Shown here: positions 27,040 through 36,845 of the stretch, piece after piece | How positions within the stretch are numbered: position 1 is the stretch's first letter | Layout: each line of letters opens with the position of its first letter | Assembly: GCF_014518425.1 (NCBI RefSeq) | Contig: NZ_JACVCU010000004.1 | Coordinates: 591,142-655,141 of the forward strand | DNA: 64,000 nucleotides | Reading direction: 5' to 3' | Source of the DNA: Terrabacter sp. MAHUQ-38 | Lineage (GTDB): Bacteria; Actinomycetota; Actinomycetes; Actinomycetales; Dermatophilaceae | Position numbers and translations under genes: made by a program | The notes under the pieces: generated by a model | Seen by the model: only the letters and a program-made list of their open reading frames with translations | Database searches by the model: none | What the model was told of the DNA's origin: nothing

Positions 27040-28407
27040 GTGGACACCACACCCCAGGCGACGCGTGAGCGCGATCCCGCCGCGACCTCCGTCGTGCGCG
27101 AGGGCGACGACCCGTCGACTCAGGCCAACCGGCGCGCGGTGCCGAGTGGTCCGCTCGGGTTCATCGTCGACCCGGCCCTGGACGCCCAGCGCCGGAGGGA
27201 CCTGCGGCGGATGCGCCTCGTCGCGACGGGGCTGCTCGTCTTCGCCGCCGTCGTCTACGTCCTGACGCGAGGCCACGACGACGGCATCCTCGGTTTCGTC
27301 AACGCCGGCGCGGAGGCCTCCATGGTCGGCGCCTGCGCCGACTGGTTCGCGGTGACGGCGCTGTTCCGGCACCCGCTCGGGCTGCCGATCCCGCACACGG
27401 CGCTCATCCCGCGAAAGAAGGAGATGATCGGTCGCAGCCTCGAGGAGTTCGTCAGCGAGAACTTCATGCGCGAGGACATCATCCGCGAACGCGTCCTCGA
27501 CGCCGAGCCGACGCGACGCGCGGCCGAGTGGGCGCTCGCGCCCGGGCACGCCAAGCGGCTCGTCGACGAGGTCGCCACCGTCACCGTGCACGCCCTGCAC
27601 CGCATCCCCGACGAAGACGTTCGGGCAGTCATCGAACAGGCCGTGCTGCCCCGCCTCGTCAAGGAACCGATCAGCTCGCTCGCCGGAGGCCTGCTCGACC
27701 AGGTGGTCCGCGACCAGGCGCACGTCGGCCTCGTCGACCTGAGCCTCGACGAGATGCGCGTGTGGCTCGTCGACAACCAGGCGCTCTTCGAGTCGCTCAT
27801 CACCCAGCGGGCCCCCGCGTGGGTGCCCGACGCGATCAACGACATCGTCGCCCGCAAGGCGCACATCGAGGCGCTCAAGTGGCTCGCCGACATCCGCAAC
27901 GACCCGCGACACGACGTGCGCCAGGCGCTCGACAAGCTCCTCGTCGACCTCGCCAACGACCTCCAGCACGACCCCGTGACGCAGGCCAAGGCCGAGCGGC
28001 TCAAGGAACGTGTCCTCGCCCATCCGCAGGTCGCCGACACGGCGATGTCGCTGTGGGGGTCGCTGCGTGCCGTGGTCGTCGCGGCCCTCGAGGACGAGGA
28101 CGGCCCGCTCCGTGCCCGGGGCGTCAAGGAGGTCACGGCCCTCGCCGAGCGGCTCCTCGCCGACGCGTCGCTGCGTGAACGTATCGACGCCCGCATCTGC
28201 GACGCGACGATCTACGCCATCGACCGCTACGGCACCGAGCTGACGCGCATCATCAGCGACACGGTCGACCGCTGGGACGGCAAGGAGACGGCCGAGCGCG
28301 TCGAGCTGCAGGTCGGCCGCGACCTCCAGTTCATCCGGATCAACGGCACGCTCGTCGGCGGCCTCATCGGCATGCTCATCCACGCCGTCTCGCTGCTGTT
28401 TCCCTGA
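27040..28407 (+). CDS. DUF445 membrane protein
   Basis: 455 residues. A hydrophobic helix near residues 50-67 (LVATGLLVFAAVVYVL) and a C-terminal one (LVGGLIGMLIHAVSLLFP) flank a long, mostly helical and charged middle. GAEASMVGACADWFAVTALFRHPLGLPIPH is split by a conserved motif diagnostic of DUF445 (YjiN-like) proteins. The function is unknown. The GTG at 27040 is chosen because GGAGGTG lies six bases upstream; GTG 27031 is inside that site. It lies 26 bases after the SseB gene and probably shares its transcript. Confidence 0.85.
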   Translation: MDTTPQATRERDPAATSVVREGDDPSTQANRRAVPSGPLGFIVDPALDAQRRRDLRRMRLVATGLLVFAAVVYVLTRGHDDGILGFVNAGAEASMVGACADWFAVTALFRHPLGLPIPHTALIPRKKEMIGRSLEEFVSENFMREDIIRERVLDAEPTRRAAEWALAPGHAKRLVDEVATVTVHALHRIPDEDVRAVIEQAVLPRLVKEPISSLAGGLLDQVVRDQAHVGLVDLSLDEMRVWLVDNQALFESLITQRAPAWVPDAINDIVARKAHIEALKWLADIRNDPRHDVRQALDKLLVDLANDLQHDPVTQAKAERLKERVLAHPQVADTAMSLWGSLRAVVVAALEDEDGPLRARGVKEVTALAERLLADASLRERIDARICDATIYAIDRYGTELTRIISDTVDRWDGKETAERVELQVGRDLQFIRINGTLVGGLIGMLIHAVSLLFP

Positions 28408-28486
28408 GGCCGCTCTCCGGCGGGGTCGCCCCAGCGCTGAGTCGGGCTGCTGGTCCGCCACGCCGGCGCAGGACGGCGTTGCCCTG

Positions 28487-30325
28487 TCAGGCGGCGCCTT
28501 CCGCGACCTCGAGCCGGGACTCGAGGGTCGGGTACCTCGCGTCACTGAGGAGCACCGCGGTGGTCACGACACCGGCGTGGCTGAACGCCTGGGGCGTGTT
28601 GCCCAGGTGCCGACCACTCGTCGGGTCGTACTCCTCGCTCAGCAGGCCGACATCGTTGCGCAGCGACAGCAGTCGCTCGAACAGCGCCGTCGCCTCGCCG
28701 GTCCGGCCGATGCCGTGCAGGGCGTCGGCGAGCCAGAACGAGCAGGCGACGAAGACCCCTTCTTCGCCGTGGATGCCGTCGACGTTGGCGCCGTCGCCGC
28801 GCACTGCGTATCGGCGCACCAGCCCGTCGTCGGTGAGGTCCCGCTCGATCGCCTCGACGGTGGCGACCATGCGCGCGTCCGACCAGGGCAGGAAGCCGTA
28901 CCGGGGGAGCAGCAGCGCCGAGGCGTCCAAGCGGGCCGACCCGTACGACTGGGTGAACGACCGTCGGGACCGGCTGTACCCCCGTCTGACGACCTCGTTG
29001 CGAATGGTGTCGCGCAACGCTCGGAGCCGCTCGAGCCGGCCCGCGGACGAGTCGGCGCGCCCGTCCTCGATGGCGCGGACGACGCGGTCGACGCCGACCC
29101 AGGCCATCACCTTGGAGTGCACGAAGTGTCGGCGCGGGCCCCGGACCTCCCAGAGGCCGCAGTCCGGATCGGCCCAGGTCCGCTCGATGGTGTCGAGCAG
29201 TGCTTCGTGCAGCGCCGCGTCGGCATGGACGCCGTCGGCGTCTCCACCAGCGGCGGCGGTAGCGCCCAGTGCGTCGAGGACCTCGCCCCACACGTCGTTC
29301 TGCTGCTGGGTGGCCGCCTCGTTGCCGATGCGCACTGGCGTCGAGCCGGCGTAGCCGGACAGCCACTCCAGGGTCTGCTCGGGCAGGCGGCGAGCACCGT
29401 CGATGCCGTACATGACCTGGATCCGTTCGGGGTCTGCCGCGACGGTGCGCAGCAGCCACTCGCGCCAGGCCTGTGCTTCGTCCAGGTACCCGGTGGCGAG
29501 GAACGCCTGGACGGTGAAGGTGGCGTCGCGCAGCCAGCTGTACCGGTAGTCCCAGTTCCGCAGGCCCCCGAGCTGCTCCGGCAACGACGTGGTGGCGGCG
29601 GCGAGGATCCCGCCGCCAGGGGCGTGGGTGAGGGCCTTGAGGGTGATGAGCGAACGCGTGACCGCCTCCGCCCACGGGCCGGTGTACGTGGACCGGCTCA
29701 CCCAGTCCTCCCAGAAGGTCTGAGTGGCTGCGAGGGCAGCGTCGGCGTCGGCCTCCGGAGCACCGGTCCGTGTCGAGGAGGTGTGCGTCAGGACGAAGGA
29801 GACCCGTTGCCCGGCGCCGATGGTGAAGTCAGTGACCCAGCCGCCGGCCACCTGCTCGACGGGCGCCGTGGTGTGCAGCCAGAGCATGTCCGGACCTGCC
29901 ACGGCCACCGCGTGCCCGGTTGTGGTGCGCAGCACCGGGGTGATGCTGCCGTAGTCCATCCGCGGCGTCAGGGTCATGTGCATCGGAACCTCGCCGACCA
30001 CTCCCTCGACCACGCGGGTCACCTGCGCTTCGCAGGCTGTGGGGGATATGAGATCGATGACGCGGCACCTGCCCTCGGCGGTGACCCACTCGGTCTCCAG
30101 GGCGAGGGTGTCCGCGCGGTACCGCCGGTGGGTGCAGCGGTCCCGGCCCGCGGGTGCGATGACCCAGGACCCGTTCGTCTCGTCACCGAGCAGGTTGGCG
30201 AAGACCGCGGGTGAGTCGAATCGGGGCAGGCTGAGCCAGTCGATGGACCCGTCGGCGCCGACGAGTGCGGCGGTGCGCAGGTCACCGATGAGGGCGTAGT
30301 CCTCGATCTGTTGGGTGGTCATCAT
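28487..30325 (-). CDS. Glycoside hydrolase family 15 protein (glucoamylase- or trehalase-like)
   Basis: 612 residues. The N-terminal beta-domain (YALIGDLRTAALVGADGSID, WLSLPRFDSPAVFANLL) is followed by the alpha/alpha-barrel catalytic domain with RNWDYRYSWLRDATFTVQAF. The general acid Glu is probably the one in LWEVRGPRRHFVHSKVMAWV, and the base Glu is in LLSEEYDPTSGRHLGNTPQAFS. Actinobacterial members include glucan 1,4-alpha-glucosidases and GH15 trehalases; sequence alone does not separate these. No signal peptide, so it is cytoplasmic. Adjacent ATGs at 30325 and 30322 follow GGAG. A palindrome-like site 72 bases upstream links it to the neighbouring regulator. Confidence 0.9.
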   Translation of the reverse strand: MMTTQQIEDYALIGDLRTAALVGADGSIDWLSLPRFDSPAVFANLLGDETNGSWVIAPAGRDRCTHRRYRADTLALETEWVTAEGRCRVIDLISPTACEAQVTRVVEGVVGEVPMHMTLTPRMDYGSITPVLRTTTGHAVAVAGPDMLWLHTTAPVEQVAGGWVTDFTIGAGQRVSFVLTHTSSTRTGAPEADADAALAATQTFWEDWVSRSTYTGPWAEAVTRSLITLKALTHAPGGGILAAATTSLPEQLGGLRNWDYRYSWLRDATFTVQAFLATGYLDEAQAWREWLLRTVAADPERIQVMYGIDGARRLPEQTLEWLSGYAGSTPVRIGNEAATQQQNDVWGEVLDALGATAAAGGDADGVHADAALHEALLDTIERTWADPDCGLWEVRGPRRHFVHSKVMAWVGVDRVVRAIEDGRADSSAGRLERLRALRDTIRNEVVRRGYSRSRRSFTQSYGSARLDASALLLPRYGFLPWSDARMVATVEAIERDLTDDGLVRRYAVRGDGANVDGIHGEEGVFVACSFWLADALHGIGRTGEATALFERLLSLRNDVGLLSEEYDPTSGRHLGNTPQAFSHAGVVTTAVLLSDARYPTLESRLEVAEGAA

Positions 30326-30397
30326 GGGCTCCCGGGCGGTTCGGGAAGGCGTCGTTGCCTCTTCACACGATTGGAGCCCGTGGCCGACGGTGCAGGA

Positions 30398-30412
30398 GTC
30401 CCATCTTGAGAC
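30398..30412. promoter_or_regulatory. Operator-like site upstream of the GH15 gene
   Basis: Read on the minus strand this is GTCTCA-AGA-TGGGAC, differing in one base from the perfect palindrome GTCTCA-AGA-TGAGAC found upstream of the monooxygenase operon. Thirteen bases, CCGTCTCAAGATG, are identical in both places. It lies 72 bases before the GH15 start. Inferred binding site of the adjacent GAF/Fis regulator. Confidence 0.55.
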
Positions 30413-30440
30413 GGCTGCGGATCCGTCGCCACCCTGCCGC

Positions 30441-32228
30441 TCAGCGGCGCGTGTCGATGTTGTAGCCGCGGATCTTGCGGTAGATGGTCGCCCGAGACAT
30501 CCCCAGGTGCTCGGCAGCCAGCGCCTTGTTGCCGTTGTGGTCGTCGAGGGCCCTCGTGATCGCGTCGCGCTCTAGGGCTTCCAGCGGCGTCAGCGTCCGG
30601 CGCCCGACGGCCATGCACTCGGGCGGCAGGTCGGCCAGCTCGATGGTGCCGGTGCGCTTCGTCGCGACGATCTTGGCGAGGGTCTCGCGCAGCTGGACCA
30701 CGTTGCGGGGCCACGGGTGGCGGGCGAGCTGGTTGGCCGCGCTCACCGAGACCGACAGGTCCTTGTGCGGTGACAGGGCACGCAGCAGCACGGGGATGAT
30801 GACCCGGATGTCCTCATGCCGGTGGCGGAGCGGCTCGAGCACGACCGTGCGGTCGAAGCAGGGCATGATCTGGGCCTCCACGGCCTCCGCCGCTCCACTG
30901 CGCTCGGCAGGGCTGCGGGTCGCGACGACCCACCGGCCCCGCACCGAATGCGCCAGGTGGGCGTGCTCTACGAGGAGGGTGGCGACCTCCTCCACGAGCC
31001 CCGCCGGCAACCGGTCGAGGTGCCGGATGAGGAGCGTGCCCGGCTCGGGGGACAGCTCCTCCTCCAGGGTGCGCAGCCAGCCCTCGGGATCGAGCGCTGC
31101 CGTCGCCGCGTCCAGGCTCCGGAAGTGCCGGCCGGGTGAGTCGGCTGCGTGCACGCTCCGCGCCAGGGCGTGCTTGCCCGTCCCCGGCTCACCGTCGATG
31201 ACGACCCAGGTGCCGGTCCGGTGCGACTCTCGCAGCTGCGTCACTGCGCGAAGCCACTCGGGGCTCGTTCCCGCCACGCCGGGGAGGGAGACCGCAAGGG
31301 CCCTGCCGAGCACGCGCGGCGTCCGGAACGGCTCCCGCAGCTGGATCCGGAACACACCCCCGACGATGGTGGTGCCCACCGACGTCGGGCGGTAGTCGAG
31401 CCTGGCCATCGTGCCACTCGGTAGGTCGGCCACGAGGGTGAGCGGGGAGCCCTCGCCGACGGCGTCAGCGGTCCGGGCGACCAGGGCCGTGCGGTCAGCG
31501 GCGTCGAGCCGCTGCTGCGTCAGTCGGTTCATCATGACGACCTCCTCGCCCAGGGCGAGGACCGGACCGGTCGCATGACGACAGGCGGCGAGGTAGTCGC
31601 GCAGCAGGGTCAGCTCGCTCACCGAGACCTTTGCGAGGATCTCGTCCTCGATGCGCTCGGCGATGGACCGCGCGTACGACAGCAGGAGACCGTTGGAGAC
31701 GCCGGCGGCACACGTGAGGTCGAGGACGCCGACCAGCGCGCCACTGATCGGGTGGTGCACCGGAGCCCCGGCACAGGCGAACATCATGAGCGGTTCGGTG
31801 AAGTGCTCGCTGCCGACGATGAGGGTCGGCGTGCGGGTCAACAGCGTCGTGCCGATGCCGTTCGTGCCGACCGACTCCTCCGCATAGGTGAAGCCGGGCG
31901 CGAGGCTCACCCGCTCCAGCCGCTTCCCCAGGGCCGAGTCCGTGCAGAGCCGGTGGATCACGTGGCCGGAGGCGTCGGCGAAGATCATGCTGACCGGCTC
32001 GTCCCCGAGCTGCGCGGCGGCGTTCGCGAGCACGTTGCCGACGAGACGGTGCATCTCGGAGTCACCCAGCCCGGCGGCATACGCGGGCTCGACGAGCTCG
32101 GGGCTGACACCGGCCAGCGTGCTGCGCTGCCACGACTGCCCGACGACCTCGCGCACGGTCCCGGACACGACACCCGACTCGATGAAGTGGTCCCTGGCGA
32201 GCTCGACCGCCTGGGTTCGGTGGGGCAC
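30441..32228 (-). CDS. GAF-AAA-Fis transcriptional regulator (AcoR/MimR-like), no GAFTGA loop
   Basis: 595 residues. A GAF-type sensor region (about 55-200, with EESVGTNGIGTTLLTRTPTL typical of AcoR-like activators) precedes an AAA+ domain. That domain has a Walker A variant GEPGTGKHALARSV (346-359), a weak Walker B (TLLIRHLDRLP), the arginine-finger segment LRHRHEDI (467-474) and HPWPRNVVQLRETL. A Fis-type helix-turn-helix follows (ALAAEHLGMSRATIYRKIRG, 569-588). The sigma-54 contact motif GAFTGA is absent, in line with the lack of sigma-54 in actinobacteria. The GTG start has AAGGAG eight bases upstream. It diverges from the monooxygenase operon, as mimR does from mimABCD. Likely senses substrate and activates that operon. 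Confidence 0.9.
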   Translation of the reverse strand: MPHRTQAVELARDHFIESGVVSGTVREVVGQSWQRSTLAGVSPELVEPAYAAGLGDSEMHRLVGNVLANAAAQLGDEPVSMIFADASGHVIHRLCTDSALGKRLERVSLAPGFTYAEESVGTNGIGTTLLTRTPTLIVGSEHFTEPLMMFACAGAPVHHPISGALVGVLDLTCAAGVSNGLLLSYARSIAERIEDEILAKVSVSELTLLRDYLAACRHATGPVLALGEEVVMMNRLTQQRLDAADRTALVARTADAVGEGSPLTLVADLPSGTMARLDYRPTSVGTTIVGGVFRIQLREPFRTPRVLGRALAVSLPGVAGTSPEWLRAVTQLRESHRTGTWVVIDGEPGTGKHALARSVHAADSPGRHFRSLDAATAALDPEGWLRTLEEELSPEPGTLLIRHLDRLPAGLVEEVATLLVEHAHLAHSVRGRWVVATRSPAERSGAAEAVEAQIMPCFDRTVVLEPLRHRHEDIRVIIPVLLRALSPHKDLSVSVSAANQLARHPWPRNVVQLRETLAKIVATKRTGTIELADLPPECMAVGRRTLTPLEALERDAITRALDDHNGNKALAAEHLGMSRATIYRKIRGYNIDTRR

Positions 32229-32336
32229 GGCTCAGCTCCTTGCTCGGCTGGCGGCGCGACGGTGCGCCTGCGTGTTCTGCCCAGTGTCCGCGCGGCCCCC
32301 GGCTTCGGCAAGGAACGTCTCGGCGTCCACGCACGG

Positions 32337-32357
32337 GCCGTCTCAAGATGAGACGGC
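32337..32357. promoter_or_regulatory. Perfect palindromic operator in the regulator-monooxygenase divergent region
   Basis: GCCGTCTCA and TGAGACGGC are perfect nine-base arms around AGA. The site lies 109 bases from the regulator start and 136 bases upstream of the hydroxylase start. Probable regulator binding site. Confidence 0.7.
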
Positions 32358-32378
32358 GCAGGTCAGGCGCACGCCCGC

Positions 32379-32391
32379 TCTCACATTGAGA
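32379..32391. promoter_or_regulatory. Second operator of the same type
   Basis: TCTCA-CAT-TGAGA, the same core with the same three-base spacing, centred 38 bases from the first site and 101 bases upstream of the hydroxylase start. The pair suggests cooperative binding. Confidence 0.65.
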
Positions 32392-32492
32392 CAGTCACGC
32401 CCGCTGCCCGGCACGAGTCTCCTTCCACACGGCGAAACGATCCGCCGAACCGGCTCGGTCCGCCCGGACCGACCCGACACCAGGAGGCAAGA

Positions 32493-34124
32493 GTGAGCAG
32501 ACAGAGTCTGACGAAGGCCCACGCCAAGATCTCCGAGCTGACGTGGGAGCCGACCTTCGCGACCCCCGCGACCCGCTTCGGCACGGACTACACGTTCGAG
32601 AAGGCTCCGAAGAAGGACCCGCTCAAGCAGATCATGCGGTCCTACTTCCCGATGGAGGAGGAGAAGGACAACCGCGTCTTCGGCGCGATGGACGGTGCGG
32701 TGCGCGGCAACATGTTCCGCCAGGTCCAGCAGCGCTGGCTCGAGTGGCAGAAGCTGTTCCTGTCGATCATCCCGTTCCCGGAGATCTCGGCCGCCCGCGC
32801 CATGCCCATGGCGATCGACGCGGTCCCCAACCCGGAGATCCACAACGGGCTCGCGGTCCAGATGATCGACGAGGTCCGTCACTCGACGATCCAGATGAAC
32901 CTCAAGAAGCTGTACATGAACCAGTACATCGACCCGGCCGGCTTCGACATGACGGAGAAGGCGTTCGCGAACAACTACGCGGGCACCATCGGCCGGCAGT
33001 TCGGTGAGGGCTTCATCACCGGCGACGCGATCACCGCCGCCAACATCTACCTCACGGTCGTCGCCGAGACGGCGTTCACCAACACGCTCTTCGTGGCGAT
33101 GCCCGACGAGGCCGCGGCCAACGGCGACTACCTGCTGCCGACGGTGTTCCACTCCGTCCAGTCGGACGAGTCGCGGCACATCTCGAACGGCTACTCCATC
33201 CTCCTCATGGCCCTGGCCGACGAGCGCAACCGGCCGCTCCTCGAGCGCGACCTGCGGTACGCGTGGTGGAACAACCACTGCGTCGTCGACGCGGCCATTG
33301 GCACCTTCATCGAGTACGGCACGAAGGACCGCCGCAAGGACCGTGAGAGCTACGCCGAGATGTGGCGCCGATGGATCTACGACGACTACTACCGCAGCTA
33401 CCTGCTGCCCCTCGAGAAGTACGGCCTGACGATCCCGCACGACCTCGTCGAGGAGGCCTGGAACCGGATCACGAACAAGGGCTACGTGCACGAGGTCGCC
33501 CGCTTCTTCGCCACCGGCTGGCCCGTCAACTACTGGCGCATCGACACCATGACCGACACGGACTTCGAGTGGTTCGAGGAGAAGTACCCCGGGTGGTACG
33601 GCAAGTACGGCAAGTGGTGGGAGAGCTACAACCGCCTCGCCTACCCGGGCCGGAACAAGCCGATCGCGTTCGAGGACGTGGGCTACCAGTACCCGCACCG
33701 CTGCTGGACGTGCATGGTGCCGGCCCTCATCCGTGAGGACATGGTCGTCGAGAAGGTCGACGACCAGTGGCGGACCTACTGCTCCGAGACGTGCTACTGG
33801 ACGGACGCCGTCGCGTTCCGGTCCGAGTACGAGGGGCGTGAGACGCCGAACATGGGCCGCCTCACCGGGTTCCGTGAGTGGGAGACCCTGCACCACGACA
33901 AGGACCTCGCCGACATCGTCAAGGACCTCGGCTACGTCCGCGACGACGGCAAGACCCTCATCGGGCAGCCACACCTCGACCTCGACCCCCAGAAGATGTG
34001 GACGCTCGACGACATCCGCGGCAACACGTTCATGAGCCCCAACGTGCTCCTCAACGAGATGTCCGACGCGGAGCGCGCGGCCCACGTCGCGGAGTACCGC
34101 GCGAACGGCACGAAGGTCGCCTGA
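32493..34124 (+). CDS. prmA: Propane monooxygenase-type hydroxylase, large (alpha) subunit
   Basis: 543 residues, the diiron subunit of a soluble diiron monooxygenase of the PrmA/MimA type. All six canonical iron ligands are visible: Glu97 (PFPEIS), Glu127 and His130 (IDEVRH), Glu192 (VVAETAF), Glu226 and His229 (SDESRHIS). A Cys-rich patch ([15 protein letters not shown]) near residues 410-430 is typical of this group. Predicted reaction: O2- and NADH-dependent hydroxylation of propane or another small alkane, ketone or phenol; the substrate range cannot be read from sequence. The GTG at 32493 has AGGAGG five bases upstream. It is the first gene of the operon, about 100 bases after two operators. 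Confidence 0.96.
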   Translation: MSRQSLTKAHAKISELTWEPTFATPATRFGTDYTFEKAPKKDPLKQIMRSYFPMEEEKDNRVFGAMDGAVRGNMFRQVQQRWLEWQKLFLSIIPFPEISAARAMPMAIDAVPNPEIHNGLAVQMIDEVRHSTIQMNLKKLYMNQYIDPAGFDMTEKAFANNYAGTIGRQFGEGFITGDAITAANIYLTVVAETAFTNTLFVAMPDEAAANGDYLLPTVFHSVQSDESRHISNGYSILLMALADERNRPLLERDLRYAWWNNHCVVDAAIGTFIEYGTKDRRKDRESYAEMWRRWIYDDYYRSYLLPLEKYGLTIPHDLVEEAWNRITNKGYVHEVARFFATGWPVNYWRIDTMTDTDFEWFEEKYPGWYGKYGKWWESYNRLAYPGRNKPIAFEDVGYQYPHRCWTCMVPALIREDMVVEKVDDQWRTYCSETCYWTDAVAFRSEYEGRETPNMGRLTGFREWETLHHDKDLADIVKDLGYVRDDGKTLIGQPHLDLDPQKMWTLDDIRGNTFMSPNVLLNEMSDAERAAHVAEYRANGTKVA

Positions 34125-34165
34125 GGCGATCCTCGCCATCCGGCGCCCGGCTCCACCGCCAGATC

Positions 34166-34206
34166 GGGTTGGCGGCGCCGCCAGGGATGAGTGGCGCCGC
34201 CAACCC
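34166..34206 (+). repeat. Intercistronic stem-loop between hydroxylase and reductase genes
   Basis: GGGTTGGCGGCGCC (34166-34179) pairs perfectly with GGCGCCGCCAACCC (34193-34206) around a 13-base loop. No U-tract follows. More likely an mRNA-stabilising or processing hairpin, or a partial attenuator, than a full terminator. Confidence 0.8.
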
Positions 34207-34247
34207 CCGGGACCGCCGGGCCCGGACCGATACGAGAGGAGGCCCCC

Positions 34248-35312
34248 GTGGCCGACACCCACAAGATCTACTTCGAACCCGTCGACATCGAGATGGAGGT
34301 CGGCGAGGACGAGAAGATCCTCGACGCCGCGTTCCGTCAGGGCATCCACCTCATGCACGGGTGCCGGGAGGGGCAGTGCTCGGCCTGCAAGAGCTACGTG
34401 CTCGAGGGCGAGATCCAGATGGAGCGCTACTCGACGTTCGCCTGCAACGACGCCGAGGTCGACGAGGGCTACGTCCTGCTCTGCCGGGCGCACGCCTTCA
34501 GCGACTGCACCATCGAGCTGCTCAACTTCGACGAGGACGAGCTGCTCGGCGGCGTGCCGATCCAGGACGTGCGGACCCGGATCACCGCGATCGAGCCGAT
34601 GACGCGAGACATCGTGTCGTTGCGCTTGACGGCGGTAGAGCCGGAGACCTACGAGTTCAAGCCCGGTCAGTACAGCGACATCGGCATCCCCGGGACGGAA
34701 GAGCACCGCTCGTTCTCCATGGCGACGACGCAGTCCACCCCGGGCGAGGTCGAGTTCCTCATCAAGAAGTACCCGGGCGGCACGTTCTCGGCGCTGCTCG
34801 ACGGGGGCGCATCCGGTCTCGCGGTGGGTGACGAGCTGCACGTCAACGGCCCCTACGGGTCGTTCACGATCAAGGAGGGGCACGTCCTTCCCGTCGTGTG
34901 CATCGGGGGAGGGGCGGGGATGGCCCCGATCCTGTCGCTCCTGCGGCACCTGCACGAGACCGAGAGCACCCGCCCGGTGCGCTTCTACTACGGCGCCCGG
35001 ACGGCGGCCGACCTCTTCTACGTCGACGAGATCCTCACTCTCGGAAAGGGCCTGCGCGACTTCGAGTTCGTCGCGTGCCTGTCCGAGTCGCTCGAGGGCG
35101 TGGACTCCCTCACCGCGGGTCTCGTCCCCGAGGCCGGCAACGTCACCGACGTGGTCGCGCGGCGCGAGGCCGAGCTGGCGAGGTGCGAGGTCTACCTGTG
35201 CGGGCCCCCGCCCATGGTCGACGCCGCGCTGCTCTTCCTCGAGGCACAGGGCGTGCCAGGTGACCAGGTCTTCCATGACTCGTTCACGAGCCCAGTGACC
35301 GTGACGGCCTGA
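34248..35312 (+). CDS. prmB: Propane monooxygenase-type reductase (2Fe-2S, FAD, NADH)
   Basis: 354 residues. It passes electrons from NADH through FAD and a ferredoxin centre to the hydroxylase. The plant-type 2Fe-2S domain uses Cys39, Cys44, Cys47 (CREGQCSAC) and Cys79. The FAD domain has the RxxS motif in HRSFSMATT. The NAD domain has CIGGGAGMAPILSLLRHL and ends CEVYLCGPPPMVDAALLFL. The GTG at 34248 is preceded by AGGAGG. The order large hydroxylase, reductase, small hydroxylase, coupling protein is the one known for prmABCD and mimABCD. Confidence 0.95.
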   Translation: MADTHKIYFEPVDIEMEVGEDEKILDAAFRQGIHLMHGCREGQCSACKSYVLEGEIQMERYSTFACNDAEVDEGYVLLCRAHAFSDCTIELLNFDEDELLGGVPIQDVRTRITAIEPMTRDIVSLRLTAVEPETYEFKPGQYSDIGIPGTEEHRSFSMATTQSTPGEVEFLIKKYPGGTFSALLDGGASGLAVGDELHVNGPYGSFTIKEGHVLPVVCIGGGAGMAPILSLLRHLHETESTRPVRFYYGARTAADLFYVDEILTLGKGLRDFEFVACLSESLEGVDSLTAGLVPEAGNVTDVVARREAELARCEVYLCGPPPMVDAALLFLEAQGVPGDQVFHDSFTSPVTVTA

Positions 35313-35360
35313 CCGCTTCACATCCACGAATCACCCACACCAACAACGGAGTTGACTGAC

Positions 35361-36467
35361 ATGGCGGACATCACCGACCAGAAGACGCGCAGCTTCCCCA
35401 AGCTCGAGTTCACGGACTCCGAGGCCGGCGCCCTGGACTTCCCGAGCTCGAAGAGCCGCACGTACAACTACTACAAGCCGGCCAAGCTGCGGGCCACGAT
35501 GTACGAGGACGTCACCGTGGACGTGCAGCCTGACCCGGACCGGCACCTGACCCAGGGTTGGATCTACGGGTTCGGCGACGGGCCCGGCGGCTACCCCAAG
35601 GAGTGGACGAAGGCCCAGTCCTCCAACTGGCACACCTTCCTCGACCCCAACGAGGAGTGGGAGCAGACGATCTACCGCAACAACTCAGCGGTGGTCCGTC
35701 AGGTCAACCTCTGCCTCGAGAACGCCAAGCGCGCCGGGGCCTACGCGAACTGGAACCACGCCTGGGTCGCCTTCATCCAGCGCAACCTCGGGGCCTGGAT
35801 GCACGCCGAGAACGGCATCGCGCTCCACGTCTTCACCTCGATCCAGCGGTCCGCGCCGACCAACATGATCAACAACGCCGTCGCGGTCGCGGCAGCGCAC
35901 AAGATGCGCTTCGCGCAGGACCTGGCCCTCTACAACCTCGACCTGTCCGAGGCAGGCATCGACTTCGACGGTGCGGCCCACCGCGACGTCTGGCAGAACG
36001 CGCCGGAGTGGCAGCCGACGCGCCGGACGGTCGAGGAGCTCACGGCGGTCGGGGACTGGGCCGAGCTGACCTTCGCGACGAACATCGTCTTCGAGCAGCT
36101 CGTCGGCCAGCTCTTCCGTAGCGAGCTCGTCATGCAGATCGCCGCACGCAACGGCGACTACATCACGCCGACCATCGTCGGCACGGGTGAGAACGACTAC
36201 GCCCGTGACCTCGCCGCCTCGCGCAACCTCTTCCAGCTGCTCGTACGCGACGAGCAGCACGGCGCCGCCAACAAGGAGCTCTTCGCCCAGTGGCTGTCCA
36301 CGTGGGTGCCGAAGTGCCTCGCCGCGGCGCACGCGCTGCAGCCCATCTGGTCGCAGCCGGCCGAGAAGACCATCACCTTCGCCACGTCCCTGGACGCGGC
36401 CAAGGACAAGTTCCGCACCCTGCTCGAGGAGATCGGGCTCGACATTCCGAAGGAGTTGGACCAGTGA
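35361..36467 (+). CDS. prmC: Propane monooxygenase-type hydroxylase, small (beta) subunit
   Basis: 368 residues, the non-metal ferritin-like partner of the large subunit. Typical blocks are [56 protein letters not shown] and [20 protein letters not shown]. The diiron ligands are not conserved, as expected for beta subunits. ATG 35361 is chosen over TTG 35352 because GGAG lies nine bases upstream. The stop overlaps the coupling-protein start. Confidence 0.94.
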   Translation: MADITDQKTRSFPKLEFTDSEAGALDFPSSKSRTYNYYKPAKLRATMYEDVTVDVQPDPDRHLTQGWIYGFGDGPGGYPKEWTKAQSSNWHTFLDPNEEWEQTIYRNNSAVVRQVNLCLENAKRAGAYANWNHAWVAFIQRNLGAWMHAENGIALHVFTSIQRSAPTNMINNAVAVAAAHKMRFAQDLALYNLDLSEAGIDFDGAAHRDVWQNAPEWQPTRRTVEELTAVGDWAELTFATNIVFEQLVGQLFRSELVMQIAARNGDYITPTIVGTGENDYARDLAASRNLFQLLVRDEQHGAANKELFAQWLSTWVPKCLAAAHALQPIWSQPAEKTITFATSLDAAKDKFRTLLEEIGLDIPKELDQ

Positions 36468-36805
36468 GCATGCAGTTCGGTTCGGAGGCCTCGTTCTCCA
36501 ACATGTGCGGGGTCACCCTGATGAACACTCCCGTCGGCCGCGTCGTCGCCGAGGTCATGGGACGCAAGGAGGGCGTCGAGCTCACCGAGTACCCCTCGAT
36601 GATCCGGGTCGACGGCACCAGGCTGCTCAGCTTCGACTACGAGGAGCTCACCGAGGCCCTCGGCACCGAGTTCGACGGCTCCGTCTTCGAGGAGATCAGC
36701 TCCACCCACTACGGGCGGATGGTCCACCTCGACGACAGGACGATGCTCTTCGCGAGCCCCGAGGACGCCGCCGAGTACATCGGCTTCGACCTCAGCGTCC
36801 ACTGA
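36464..36805 (+). CDS. prmD: Monooxygenase coupling (effector) protein
   Basis: 113 residues of the MmoB/DmpM family. Coupling proteins bind the hydroxylase and tune substrate access and product formation, without a cofactor. Recognisable segments are [40 protein letters not shown] and [20 protein letters not shown] 36464 overlaps the previous stop (GTGA) and has AAGGAG eight bases upstream; ATG 36470 is an alternative. The next gene is 162 bases away, with a strong hairpin between. Confidence 0.93.
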   Translation: MSMQFGSEASFSNMCGVTLMNTPVGRVVAEVMGRKEGVELTEYPSMIRVDGTRLLSFDYEELTEALGTEFDGSVFEEISSTHYGRMVHLDDRTMLFASPEDAAEYIGFDLSVH

Positions 36806-36845
36806 CGTCAGTCACCGAAGACCACTGACGCGCAACCGATTTCGT

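Noticed and set aside
32412..32440. Sigma-54 type -24/-12 promoter before the hydroxylase gene
   Set aside because: GGCACG is present but no GC follows at the required spacing, the regulator lacks GAFTGA, and actinobacteria do not normally have sigma-54.
32343..35327. 994-residue open frame on the minus strand opposite the hydroxylase and reductase genes
   Set aside because: Low-complexity shadow; plus-strand genes have iron ligands, cofactor motifs and ribosome sites.
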